Positions 27,430 through 36,265 of a stretch of DNA of 64,000 nt are shown piece after piece; within the stretch, counting starts at the first letter, position 1, and every line of letters starts with the position of its first letter. Both the position numbers and the translations under genes were made by a program. Origin of the DNA: UBA7239 sp964509075 (GTDB taxonomy: Bacteria > Pseudomonadota > Gammaproteobacteria > Pseudomonadales > UBA7239); contig CAZDWC010000011.1 of assembly GCA_964509075.1 (NCBI GenBank), forward strand, positions 1 to 64,000, written 5' to 3'. The notes under the pieces are model-generated. The model had not been told where the DNA came from, did no database searches, and was given only the letters and a program-made list of their open reading frames with translations.

Positions 27430-28851
27430 TTAGCAGCTGTAGTACATCTCGAACTCGATCGGATGCGTGGTCATGCGCATCTTGGTGACTTCTTCCATTT
27501 TCAGGTTGATGTACGCGTCGATCATGTCATTGTCGAATACACCACCCTGCGTCAGGAATTCACGATCCTTGTTGAGTTCTTCCAGAGCCATTTCCAGGCT
27601 GGAGCAAACCGTCGGGATGTGCGCCGCTTCTTCCGGCTCGAGATCATAGAGATCCTTGTCGGCTGGATCGCCAGGATGGATCTTGTTCTTGATGCCGTCG
27701 AGGCCAGCCATCAACAGTGCGGCGAAGCACAGGTACGGGTTGGCAGTCGGATCAGGGAAACGGGTTTCCAGGCGGCGGGCCTTGGCGCTGCTCACGTATG
27801 GAATACGGATGGAAGCAGAACGGTTGCGGGCAGAGTAGGCCAGCATAACCGGCGCTTCGAAGCCTGGAACCAGACGCTTGTAGGAGTTGGTGCCCGGGTT
27901 GCAGAACGCGTTCAAGGCCTTGGCGTGCTTGATGATACCGCCGATGTAGAACAGGCAGTTTTCAGACAGGCCAGCGTAGGCATCACCAAAATACTCACCG
28001 GCAAAGATGTTCTTGCCGCCAGCGGTGATGGACTGGTGAACGTGCATACCGGAACCGTTGTCACCCACGATAGGCTTGGGCATGAAGGTAGCCGTTTTGC
28101 CATAAGCGTGCGCTACGTTGTGTACGCAGTACTTGAGGATCTGCACTTCGTCGGCCTTTTTCACCAGCGTGTTGCCGCCAACACCGATTTCGCACTGGCC
28201 AGCAGTGGCTACTTCGTGGTGATGCACTTCAAGGTTCAGACCCATCTGCTCCATGGCGTTGCACATGGCAGCGCGGATTTCATGCAGGGAATCAACCGGT
28301 GGCACGGGAAAATAGCCGCCTTTAACGCCAGGACGGTGGCCTGTGTTGCCGCCTTCGAAGGTCTCGCCAGAAGCCCAGGCAGCTTCTTCGGAATTGATCT
28401 TGACGCTGCAGCCAGACATGTTGATGTTCCACTTCACGTCGTCAAAGATGAAGAACTCTGGCTCAGGACCCATGATGGCGAAAGCGTCAGCGCCGTAGAC
28501 GGAACGCAGGTATTCTTCAGCGCGCTGGGCAACAGAGCGCGGGTCGCGGTTGTAGCCCTGACGGGTAATCGGATCAACAATCGAGCAGCGGAGGATCAGG
28601 GTCGGCTCGTCAAAGAAAGGATCCATCACAGCAGTGCTGTCGTCCGGCATCAGGATCATGTCGGATTCGTTGATGCCTTTCCAGCCGGCAATGGAGGAAC
28701 CATCGAACATCTTGCCATCTTCAAACAGACTGGCATCGACACCCTTGGCCGGGTAAGTCACGTGCTGCTCTTTGCCCTTGGTATCGGTGAAACGGAAGTC
28801 GATCCACTTCACGTCGTGTTCTTTGATCAGTTTCAGAGTTTTCTCTGACAT
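27430..28851 (-). CDS. glnA: Glutamine synthetase type I
   Basis: Glutamine synthetase makes glutamine from glutamate, ammonia and ATP. The 473-residue GSI-beta-like enzyme shows MFDGSSIAGWKGI, MGPEPEFFIFD, the HVHQS metal site and NRSASIRIP. The adenylylation Tyr in KDLYDLEPEE implies GlnE control. The upstream region holds a sigma54 promoter and two NtrC-like boxes. Confidence 0.98.
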   Translation of the reverse strand: MSEKTLKLIKEHDVKWIDFRFTDTKGKEQHVTYPAKGVDASLFEDGKMFDGSSIAGWKGINESDMILMPDDSTAVMDPFFDEPTLILRCSIVDPITRQGYNRDPRSVAQRAEEYLRSVYGADAFAIMGPEPEFFIFDDVKWNINMSGCSVKINSEEAAWASGETFEGGNTGHRPGVKGGYFPVPPVDSLHEIRAAMCNAMEQMGLNLEVHHHEVATAGQCEIGVGGNTLVKKADEVQILKYCVHNVAHAYGKTATFMPKPIVGDNGSGMHVHQSITAGGKNIFAGEYFGDAYAGLSENCLFYIGGIIKHAKALNAFCNPGTNSYKRLVPGFEAPVMLAYSARNRSASIRIPYVSSAKARRLETRFPDPTANPYLCFAALLMAGLDGIKNKIHPGDPADKDLYDLEPEEAAHIPTVCSSLEMALEELNKDREFLTQGGVFDNDMIDAYINLKMEEVTKMRMTTHPIEFEMYYSC

Positions 28852-28940
28852 GTTTTCCTCCAGCAGGAAAGGGGGTGGATTTCAATTGTCGTTTGCGGCT
28901 GTCCGTTTCAGGACAGCAGAATCAGGACGTGCAAAAGGCG

Positions 28941-28955
28941 GCAAAATATATGCCA
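28941..28955 (-). promoter_or_regulatory. Sigma54 (RpoN) promoter of glnA
   Basis: On the minus strand the element reads TGGCATATATTTTGC against the consensus TGGCAC-N5-TTGC, one mismatch with correct GG-N10-GC spacing. The expected start site near 28930 gives a leader of about 80 bases before the glnA ATG. Confidence 0.85.
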
Positions 28956-29013
28956 TTTACGGACTTAAAAAAAGCAGCTTTATTAAGGCATTTACATACC
29001 AATAATGATCGGC

Positions 29014-29028
29014 GCACCAAAACGGAGC
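29014..29028. promoter_or_regulatory. NtrC-like enhancer site 1 upstream of glnA
   Basis: GCACCAAAACGGAGC matches the GCACCA-N3-TGGTGC box with two mismatches in one arm. It lies about 60 bp upstream of the sigma54 element, an enhancer-like distance. Confidence 0.6.
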
Positions 29029-29056
29029 GCCAAAACAGTGCAAAAGACAAAAATGC

Positions 29057-29071
29057 GCACCAAATTGGGGA
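29057..29071. promoter_or_regulatory. NtrC-like enhancer site 2 upstream of glnA
   Basis: GCACCAAATTGGGGA matches the NtrC box with two mismatches. Its centre is 43 bp (about four helical turns) from site 1, so two dimers could bind on the same face. Confidence 0.6.
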
Positions 29072-29174
29072 TTTGTCGTTTGTGCATGTCATTGCAATCT
29101 TTCGCCATGGCGCCGTAGGCAAACGAATTTGCTAAAGTGCACGCCACCTTGCTGGCCCGCCCGGAATCAAGCTG

Positions 29175-29903
29175 ATGCGCATCCCGCGACTTTTTATAGA
29201 CCTCTCCCTCGTCAACGGCTCCGAGTTGCAGCTGCCCACTGAAGCTGCGCATTACCTGGCCAATGTGCTGCGTGCAAAACCCGGTCAAAAAGTCTGTCTT
29301 TTCAATGACACCGGCATCGAAGCTCTGGGGGAGATCACCCAATGTGCCAAGCGCGCCGTCAGCGTCCGTATCGACGAGATCAGCGCTGTCGATCGCGAGT
29401 CGCCCCTCAGGATCCATCTGGCTATCGGCATTTCGCGCGGCGAGCGTATGGACTTTGTGCTGCAGAAAAGCACCGAGCTCGGCGTACACAGCATCCAGCC
29501 GCTGTTCTGTGAACGTACCGAGGTGCGGCTCAGCGGCGAACGCCTGCAGAAAAAGACCGAGCACTGGCGCAATGTGTTGGCCAGCGCCTGCGAACAGTGC
29601 GGCCGCACCCGTATCCCGCTACTGGTAGAACCCACTTCTCTGGCAGAAGCCATCGCGCATGATGCAAGCGAAAAGCGCTTCGTTCTGCACCATCGCAGCA
29701 ATCAGGGTTTACGGGAGCACGGCAGCCGCCCGGCAAGCGTCAGCCTGTTGATCGGACCGGAGGGTGGATTGTCTGCGCAAGAAATCACTCTCGCGGAGCA
29801 GGCTGGCTTTGCAGCACTGACATTAGGACCGCGGGTGCTGCGCACCGAAACCGCCCCGCTGGCAGCATTGAGCGTGCTGCAATATCAGTGGGGCGACTTC
29901 TGA
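29175..29903 (+). CDS. rsmE: 16S rRNA (uracil-1498-N3)-methyltransferase
   Basis: This SPOUT-class methyltransferase of 242 residues modifies U1498 of 16S rRNA. Seen: the N-terminal PUA-like part with RIPRLFID and HYLANVLRAKPG, then LLIGPEGGLSAQEI and a C-terminal LGPRVLRTETAPLAAL. That last segment is the knot that binds SAM. It starts 103 bp from the NtrC boxes on the other strand. Confidence 0.95.
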   Translation: MRIPRLFIDLSLVNGSELQLPTEAAHYLANVLRAKPGQKVCLFNDTGIEALGEITQCAKRAVSVRIDEISAVDRESPLRIHLAIGISRGERMDFVLQKSTELGVHSIQPLFCERTEVRLSGERLQKKTEHWRNVLASACEQCGRTRIPLLVEPTSLAEAIAHDASEKRFVLHHRSNQGLREHGSRPASVSLLIGPEGGLSAQEITLAEQAGFAALTLGPRVLRTETAPLAALSVLQYQWGDF

Positions 29904-29913
29904 TCAGGGAGTG

Positions 29914-30378
29914 TCAGGCAACGAGATGCTCGTGGCCTTTATGCAAGGCTTCGATCAGGCGATCTTCGGCCTCGAAACGTGCTTCCAGCGCTTCACCCAG
30001 TTGTGACAGGTCGCGCGCCAGCGTGCGGGTATCGCCGTTGTCGACGCACTTGTCATTGAAATCGAGCACTACCTCCGTGGTTTTCTCGATCACCGGATAC
30101 AGCTGGCGCGCCAGTTCGACGCTACCATCCTGAAACTCGAGACCTTCCTGGATCAACTGTTCATAGATTTCAAAATGCCCGGCAGAAATGTAATCCACCA
30201 GCACTTCAGAAAAACGGTGGAAGTGAAGCTGGTGCTTGTCCGCAGCTTCCGAGATAGGGCGCACGCGACTGATGGCACAGAAACGCACCAGCAACTCCTG
30301 ACGCTCTTCCAGCCAGCGATTGATCAGAAGATCGACTTCCTTCCAGCGCTGTCTGGGATTTTGGGCATTCTGCAACAT
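29914..30378 (-). CDS. rsd: Rsd/AlgQ family anti-sigma-70 regulator
   Basis: The 154-residue all-helical protein begins MLQNAQNPRQRWKEVDLLINRWLEERQEL in the family style, with FCAISRVRP in the second helix. Family members bind sigma70 (Rsd); in Pseudomonas AlgQ affects alginate and other genes. A strong AAGGAG lies before the ATG. The gene converges with rsmE, 10 bp apart. Confidence 0.9.
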   Translation of the reverse strand: MLQNAQNPRQRWKEVDLLINRWLEERQELLVRFCAISRVRPISEAADKHQLHFHRFSEVLVDYISAGHFEIYEQLIQEGLEFQDGSVELARQLYPVIEKTTEVVLDFNDKCVDNGDTRTLARDLSQLGEALEARFEAEDRLIEALHKGHEHLVA

Positions 30379-30707
30379 GGGTATATCTCCTTTCCGTTTT
30401 CTGTCTTGTAGTTCCGGGACTGCTGCTTGTGTGACAGCCAGTCTCTGCTTTTGCGGTACCGGGATATCTGCCTTCCGGTTCTCATCACCAACGTGAAGAT
30501 GATCACGCTTGTTTTGAAAGTAGGTCAGGAATCACGGATGGGCAAGGCGATTTTCCCGGGGTTTTCACGAAGAGCTGAGACAGCGCGCAGATATCTGTGG
30601 CAACACCTTGATTTGCAGTTGATCGCCCCATAAACGTGCGTATCCGCACCGACAAACGGTATGAACTTGAAGACGAGAGGTAAGAAAATTATCCGCAAAC
30701 CGGACAA
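30379..30707. other. Intergenic region between rsd and dsbB
   Basis: No convincing gene, tRNA, hairpin terminator or repeat was seen in this stretch. It must hold the rsd promoter, but no clear -35/-10 pair stands out. Short open frames here show no family pattern. Confidence 0.5.
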
Positions 30708-31220
30708 TCAGGCCTTGCGGCAGAGTTGCCACAAAGAAAGCACCAAAAAACCGCTGAAAGCGACCAGCGTCCAGCCCGGAATGCTCAGGCTAAGGAAAGT
30801 CCAGCCGATCTCCGCACAGTTGCCATCCCCCATGAACAGCAGTTCCAGTGCCTGACGGAAAGGGAAGTTCTCGAACATGTAGTCCAGGCTGGGGCCGCAG
30901 GCCGGCACCTGGTCTTCCGGCAGGTTCTGGATCCACACATGGCGGCCGGCAACAACGGCTCCACCTGCGGCAGCCAGCATGGTCAGCGCACTCCAGACAC
31001 GGCGGCCGACCTGTGCCGGGTTGTGCAGTGCCGCCACCAGAGCGAGTACACCAACCGCAATCACGAATATGCGCTGCGTAATGCACAGCGGACAGGGATG
31101 CAGGCCGAGCTTCTCCTGCAGGTAGAGCGCAAACAGCATCAAACCGGCTGCACTCGCCGCCATCAGGAAAAACAATGCGCGCGGTTGAGTGATGCGGGCA
31201 AGAAAAGTCTGGGCGCTCAT
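30708..31220 (-). CDS. dsbB: Disulfide bond formation protein B
   Basis: DsbB is the inner-membrane quinone reductase that reoxidises DsbA. The 170-residue protein has four transmembrane helices, the first Cys pair in HPCPLCITQR and a second pair in VPACGPSLDYM and GDGNCAEIGW. The start is the ATG at 31220; the in-frame extension to 31280 has no support. Confidence 0.95.
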   Translation of the reverse strand: MSAQTFLARITQPRALFFLMAASAAGLMLFALYLQEKLGLHPCPLCITQRIFVIAVGVLALVAALHNPAQVGRRVWSALTMLAAAGGAVVAGRHVWIQNLPEDQVPACGPSLDYMFENFPFRQALELLFMGDGNCAEIGWTFLSLSIPGWTLVAFSGFLVLSLWQLCRKA

Positions 31221-31301
31221 GCAAAACCTTGTACAGAAACAGATGGAATATTGGCGTCTATGCTTGAAGCATCGGACCACAAGCCAGGAAGAGAGTTCAC
31301 C

Positions 31302-31799
31302 ATGCGTCTTACCGTGATCGCCCTGTTCGGCCTGCTACTGGCCACCGCCAGCATACAGGCAAGTGCCAGCGCAAAGAAAGAAGCCAAACCCGCCGAACCC
31401 AACTCCATTTACGTCGCCATGGATCCCTCGCTGGTCGTCAACTTCGGCAGCCCGGGCGCCAAACTGCGCTACCTGCGCGCCGACATTGTGCTGCGCCTGC
31501 TGGATCCGGCCACCGAAGAACTGGTAAAGCTGCACATGCCGCAACTGCGACACAACATGCTGATGCTGCTGAGCGGCCAGACCGATGAAACCGTCAGCAG
31601 TTTTGAGGGCAAGGAAAAGATTCGCCTGCAGGCACTGGAGCAGGTGCGCAGCATCATCAAGGCACAGCCCCCGGTAACGCACGGCGAAGAAAAGAAATCC
31701 GACGAAGAGAACAAGGAAGCAGCAGAACTGGAAAAGGAAAAAAAGGAGACCGGCGGTGTAACCGACCTCCTGTTCAACAATTTTGTGGTGCAAAAATAA
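31302..31799 (+). CDS. FliL-like exported protein, not in a flagellar context
   Basis: The 165-residue protein has a signal sequence or membrane anchor (MRLTVIALFGLLLATAS). A FliL-type domain follows (YVAMDPSLVVNF, LRADIVLRL, RHNMLMLLSGQT). A Lys/Glu-rich insertion precedes the C-terminal VTDLLFNNFVVQ. No flagellar genes are nearby. It may be one of the stand-alone FliL-related proteins; the function is unknown. I start at the ATG at 31302. Confidence 0.82.
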   Translation: MRLTVIALFGLLLATASIQASASAKKEAKPAEPNSIYVAMDPSLVVNFGSPGAKLRYLRADIVLRLLDPATEELVKLHMPQLRHNMLMLLSGQTDETVSSFEGKEKIRLQALEQVRSIIKAQPPVTHGEEKKSDEENKEAAELEKEKKETGGVTDLLFNNFVVQK

Positions 31800-31808
31800 C
31801 GCGATATC

Positions 31809-33383
31809 TCAGACCTTGCCCAGCGCACGATCGCGCAGCACAAACTTCATCACTTTGCCGGTGGCGTTCAGCGGAAACGCATCGACGATCTCCACACGGC
31901 GCGGCACTTTGTAGTTCGCCATGTTCTGCTTGCACCAGGCAACCACTTTTTCTGCAGTGATGTCACTGCCGGCGCGCGGCACGATGTAGGCCATAGCCAC
32001 TTCACCCATGCGCTCGTCGGGAATACCGATCACCGCCGCCTGCGCCACACCATCACAAGTGGCGAGCATGTTTTCAATTTCTGCCGGATAGCAGTTGAAG
32101 CCTCCGACGATGAACATGTCTTTCATGCGATCGGTAATTTTCAGGTAGCCATTGGCGTCCATGACACCGATATCGCCAGTGTGCATCCAGCCATCGCCGT
32201 CAATCGTTTTCGCTGTTTCTTCATCGTTGTTGAAGTAGCCCTGCATCACATTGTAACCGCGCACCACGATCTCGCCGGGTTCACCGCGTGGCACTTCAAC
32301 ACCTTCATCGTTGATGCAACGCACTTCTACATCGGGGATCGCCCGGCCGGATGTGGTGGCGATGATTTCAGCATCGTCGCCATCGCGGCACATGGTCACC
32401 ACACCGCAACTTTCGGTAAGACCGTAAGCCGTCAGCACGGTCTTGAATCCCATTTCGTCGCGCATGCGGTGAATCAGCGACACCGGAATTGCCGCAGCAC
32501 CGGTTACTGCCAGACGCAAGCAGGAAATATCAAAATCCTTCAGGTTCGGGAAAGCCAGAATAGTCTGGTAAAGCGTCGGCGGCCCAGGCAACACAGAGAT
32601 GCGATCGCAGCCGATGCGCTCAAGAATTTCCTTCGCGTCAAACACGGCCATCGGCAGAATCGCCGTGCCGCGAATCAGACAGGCCAGCCAGCCGGCCTTG
32701 TAACCGAAGGAATGGAAAAACGGGTTGACGATCAGATAGCGGTCATTCTCGGTGAGCCCCACCAGTTCCGACCACACGGCAAACACCTTGATGTTCTGGC
32801 CGTGACCGGTTTTCACACCCTTGGGGTTGCCGGTTGTGCCCGACGTGAAAATCAGATCAGAAACATCGGACGCTTTAACTTGCGCAGTGCGCGTCGCCAC
32901 ATCGGCATCCGCAACATTTACGCCTTTTGCCAGGAAATCATTCCAGCTGATGCACAAACCGGACTGGCCGCGCAGACAGATCATCTGCTGCATGTCCGGC
33001 AAGGTTTCGTTGGTGAGCATGGACGGATAATCAAGATCGAGGAACCCGGAAACCGTCAGCAGCAATTTGGCACCACTGGCGCGCAATACGTAACCGGCTT
33101 CCGCGCCTTTCATGCGCGTGTTGATCGGCACCAGAATCGCACCCACTGATTGCAAGCCAATGGATGCAATGATCCACTCGGCAACATTCGGCGCCCATAC
33201 CGCAATGCGGTCACCGTGCTGGATACCGGCAGCAATGAAGGCTTTTGCCGCACGCACGCGCTCCTGCTCCAGCTGCGCATACGTCAAGCGGACTTCACCA
33301 TCCTCAATCGCACTGCGCGTACCAAATTGCTGCGCAGCGTTCTGCACCAGTTGCGGGATTGTGAGTTCGGCAAAATGGGTCAT
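31809..33383 (-). CDS. Acyl-CoA synthetase, FadD3-like
   Basis: This ANL-family ligase of 524 residues has the P-loop FTSGTTGNPKGV, YGLTESCG, GWMHTGDIG, and a catalytic Lys in NATGKVMKFVLRD. Its overall pattern, including NPFFHSFGYKAGWLACL, resembles FadD3, which activates the indane-propionate left after steroid ring cleavage. That substrate is an inference from memory. A flavin reductase gene lies directly upstream on the same strand. Confidence 0.85.
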   Translation of the reverse strand: MTHFAELTIPQLVQNAAQQFGTRSAIEDGEVRLTYAQLEQERVRAAKAFIAAGIQHGDRIAVWAPNVAEWIIASIGLQSVGAILVPINTRMKGAEAGYVLRASGAKLLLTVSGFLDLDYPSMLTNETLPDMQQMICLRGQSGLCISWNDFLAKGVNVADADVATRTAQVKASDVSDLIFTSGTTGNPKGVKTGHGQNIKVFAVWSELVGLTENDRYLIVNPFFHSFGYKAGWLACLIRGTAILPMAVFDAKEILERIGCDRISVLPGPPTLYQTILAFPNLKDFDISCLRLAVTGAAAIPVSLIHRMRDEMGFKTVLTAYGLTESCGVVTMCRDGDDAEIIATTSGRAIPDVEVRCINDEGVEVPRGEPGEIVVRGYNVMQGYFNNDEETAKTIDGDGWMHTGDIGVMDANGYLKITDRMKDMFIVGGFNCYPAEIENMLATCDGVAQAAVIGIPDERMGEVAMAYIVPRAGSDITAEKVVAWCKQNMANYKVPRRVEIVDAFPLNATGKVMKFVLRDRALGKV

Positions 33384-33416
33384 CGTTTTTTTCTCGACAT
33401 TAAAACAGTGAAAAGA

Positions 33417-33917
33417 TCAGACAGGGGAAGACAGATTTCTGTACTTGCCGTCGGCATACAACAGCGGGTTTACCTCGCCATCCGCCACCAGCACCTTGTC
33501 AACTTCGCCGATCACGATCAGATGGGTGCCATGCGTCAGCTGGCGTGCGGTCTGGCAGAAAAATACCGCCTGCGTATCGCGCAGATAAGGCAAACCGTTG
33601 GCATCACCCCAGTTGCCCTGGGCAAATCGCGCTTCGCCGAATTCACCACCCGCACAAAGTGCTGAAATATTTTCCTGATCTGCCGACAACACATTGACCG
33701 CGAAACGATGTCCCTGCGCAAGGATGTCGTGCAGGCTGGCCTGGCGATTCACGCATACCAGCAGCGATGCCGGATCATCCGACACCGAGGTCACCGCCGT
33801 GGCAGTCATCGCATGGCGCTGGCTCTCGCCGTCCACCGCCGTGATCACGCACACGCTGGCCGCGAGGCGGCGCATGCCGGCGCGCAGGGCAGCTGAGGGG
33901 GTGTCAATCAAGGTCAT
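33417..33917 (-). CDS. Flavin reductase family protein (HpaC/HsaB type)
   Basis: The 166-residue FMN-binding split-barrel protein has RRLAASVCVITAVDG, AMTATAVTSVSDDPASLLVCVN and THLIVIGEV, typical of reductase components of two-component flavin monooxygenases. The start is the ATG at 33917. It precedes the FadD3-like gene by 33 bp. The matching oxygenase is not in the window. Confidence 0.88.
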   Translation of the reverse strand: MTLIDTPSAALRAGMRRLAASVCVITAVDGESQRHAMTATAVTSVSDDPASLLVCVNRQASLHDILAQGHRFAVNVLSADQENISALCAGGEFGEARFAQGNWGDANGLPYLRDTQAVFFCQTARQLTHGTHLIVIGEVDKVLVADGEVNPLLYADGKYRNLSSPV

Positions 33918-34037
33918 GGGAGATCCGACAATCAAGGGCCGCCTATGATACCTGCGACGGCGGCATAAGTAGACCTCCCTGCAGCACTGGGCCACTTCAC
34001 GCGGCACAATGGCTGCATTGCCTTAGCGGAATACGCC

Positions 34038-35132
34038 ATGTCAGCCGATCAATCCCTCTCGCCCTCCAGCGCCAGCAGTATTCGCTACCTGTTCGATGAC
34101 GTGCCTGCCGAAGGCACGACACGCATCGTGGCGCCGGGCATCAAGTGGCTGCGCATGCCGCTGCCACTGGCGCTGGATCACATCAACCTCTACCTGATCG
34201 CCAATGGTGATGGCTGGATGGTCGTGGATTGCGGCATGAAGGGGCGCAATACGCGCGAACTGTGGCTGAAGATTTTCGAACATGAACTGGAAGGCAAACC
34301 GATCAACGCCGTGCTGTCCACGCACATGCACCCGGATCACATCGGTCAGGCAGGCTGGCTGGTGGGCCACTGGCAAGCACCTTTCTACATGACCGCCGGC
34401 GAATATTTTGCCGCACGCACCTACAGCGCGCCCGAACCTGACGTGCCTGCAGAATGGCAGTTCGACACCTACCGCGAACGCACCGGCATGCCCGCAGAAA
34501 ACGTGCAACGCATGCGCAAAGGCACTGCCGGGTTTGGCAACATCGTCGAACCCATGCCGCGCAGTTACCGCCGCCTGCATGATGGCCAGATACTGACACT
34601 CGGCGACCAGCGCTGGCAAGTGATTGTCGGTCGCGGCCACTCTCCCGAACACGCCTGTCTCTACAACGCCGCGCTGAACATCCTGATTTCAGGTGACCAG
34701 ATCCTGCCGCAGATCACTTCCAACGTCAGCGTCACCAGCACCGAACCGGAAGCCAACCCCTTGCAGGAATGGATGGACTCACTGCGGCGCCTGCTGGAAT
34801 TGCCGGAAGACACCTTGGTATGCCCGGCACACAACGCGCCGTTTTACGGTTTGCATACACGCTTGCGTGAATTGTTGGTTCATCACGAACAACAATTGTC
34901 GGAACTGGAAACCGTTCTGCGCGAGGCGAAAACGGCTTACGAATTATTACCGGTACTGTTTCGTCGCGAATTGCAAAATGAACAACTGATGATGGCGATG
35001 GGCGAATGCCTTGCGCATCTGAATTTCCTCTATGCGCGCGGCAGTGTCACGCGCTTCCTGAATACAGACGGCGTGCAGGCATATCAGAACCTGCCCGCAA
35101 AAACCACGCAAATCGATTTTCAACACGAGTAA
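34038..35132 (+). CDS. MBL-fold metallo-hydrolase
   Basis: The 364-residue protein has the metal-binding THMHPDHIG, then GRGHSPEHACLY and SGDQILPQITSNVS. A C-terminal helical region (about residues 280-364) follows. The domain order fits MBL hydrolases often found beside acyl-CoA and steroid genes, but the substrate is unknown. It is followed after 15 bp by the Ddn-like gene. Confidence 0.88.
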   Translation: MSADQSLSPSSASSIRYLFDDVPAEGTTRIVAPGIKWLRMPLPLALDHINLYLIANGDGWMVVDCGMKGRNTRELWLKIFEHELEGKPINAVLSTHMHPDHIGQAGWLVGHWQAPFYMTAGEYFAARTYSAPEPDVPAEWQFDTYRERTGMPAENVQRMRKGTAGFGNIVEPMPRSYRRLHDGQILTLGDQRWQVIVGRGHSPEHACLYNAALNILISGDQILPQITSNVSVTSTEPEANPLQEWMDSLRRLLELPEDTLVCPAHNAPFYGLHTRLRELLVHHEQQLSELETVLREAKTAYELLPVLFRRELQNEQLMMAMGECLAHLNFLYARGSVTRFLNTDGVQAYQNLPAKTTQIDFQHE

Positions 35133-35147
35133 ACAGGTAAACAAGCA

Positions 35148-35564
35148 ATGGCCAACTGGCGCTGGTTCACGCAATGGCACACTAAAATCTTCAAACTCAC
35201 TGGCGGACGCATCGGCGGCAATCTCGCCGGCATTCCCATTGTGTTTATCGACACTATCGGCCGCAAAAGCGGGCAGATCCGCACCGTGCCGATTGCCTGC
35301 TACCCGTATGAAAACGATGTCGCCGTAGTCGCCTCCAACAATGGCCAGGATACCGATCCGGTGTGGTGGCTCAACTTGCAGGCGAATCCCGAAGTGGAAA
35401 TCCAGCTTGGCACGCAGCGCTATCGCGCCCGCGCAGAAGAAATCACAGGCGCTGCGCGCGAAGCTTTCTGGCCACAAGTTGTCAAACTCAATCCGGCACA
35501 GGCATCACACCAGAGCCACACGCAGCGCCTGTTGCCGATCATACGCCTGCGACGACTGACATAA
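35148..35564 (+). CDS. Ddn-like deazaflavin-dependent nitroreductase family protein
   Basis: The 138-residue split-barrel protein contains IDTIGRKSGQIRTVPIA and VASNNGQDTDPVWWLNL, hallmarks of the deazaflavin (F420)-dependent Ddn family known from actinobacteria. It lies 15 bp after the MBL gene and is probably co-transcribed. F420 use is inferred from the family only; other flavins or heme-type ligands have been proposed for relatives. Confidence 0.82.
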   Translation: MANWRWFTQWHTKIFKLTGGRIGGNLAGIPIVFIDTIGRKSGQIRTVPIACYPYENDVAVVASNNGQDTDPVWWLNLQANPEVEIQLGTQRYRARAEEITGAAREAFWPQVVKLNPAQASHQSHTQRLLPIIRLRRLT

Positions 35565-35571
35565 GAAATTT

Positions 35572-36207
35572 TCAGGTTTCGATGGCACGCATGAATGCCT
35601 GCGCCAATACCATGTGACCGGTGAGACTGGGGTGAATACGATCCCAACACAAACTCATTGGGTGCACGTGCTCAAGTAACCTATCAAATGCCGCCTGCGT
35701 GTCGACAAGGATCGCGCCATACTCTATCGCCAGTTTACGTACCACATCGCCGTAAGCATCCATCATCGCACGCATGGGGTCGGCGCGATTCGACTCCAGG
35801 AAATACGGCGTCATCAACACCAACCCCTGTAATCGGTTTTTTGTCTGCACGATCAAGGCACGCAATTCACGCTCGTATTCCTCAATACGTACATGCTGCT
35901 CCGAGCGCGCTGGCGCATCGAATTGTCGCCACACATCATTGATGCCAATGAAAATCACCAACCAGTCCGGCTGCATGTCCAGCACATCGCGGCGCCAGCG
36001 CGCTTTCAGTTCGCGCACTGTATTGCCGTTTACGCCCATATTGAAAACACGAACAGCACGCGCTGGATAATTCGCACCCAGAAAAGCATTGACCAGGCTC
36101 ACGTAACCGTTACCGCATTCGTTGCCTTCGGCGACAGGCTTGGCACGGTTGGCATCGGTAATGGAATCGCCCACGAACAGCAATCGACTGTTAGGCTGGA
36201 TCAACAT
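35572..36207 (-). CDS. SGNH/GDSL-type esterase or lipase
   Basis: The 211-residue protein has block I FVGDSITD (nucleophile Ser), block III GINDVW, and the catalytic DRIHPS near the C-terminus. There is no signal peptide from the ATG at 36207, which has AAGGAG upstream. The substrate is unknown. Confidence 0.9.
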   Translation of the reverse strand: MLIQPNSRLLFVGDSITDANRAKPVAEGNECGNGYVSLVNAFLGANYPARAVRVFNMGVNGNTVRELKARWRRDVLDMQPDWLVIFIGINDVWRQFDAPARSEQHVRIEEYERELRALIVQTKNRLQGLVLMTPYFLESNRADPMRAMMDAYGDVVRKLAIEYGAILVDTQAAFDRLLEHVHPMSLCWDRIHPSLTGHMVLAQAFMRAIET

Positions 36208-36265
36208 GTGGCTCTCCTTACAAATGCAGTGTTCCGCCAGCTGAGTCATTCAGACCTTAAGGCAA

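Noticed and set aside
27463..28848. 461-codon plus-strand frame opposite glnA
   Set aside because: Full antisense mirror of glnA with no family pattern; arises from the strong codon bias of glnA.
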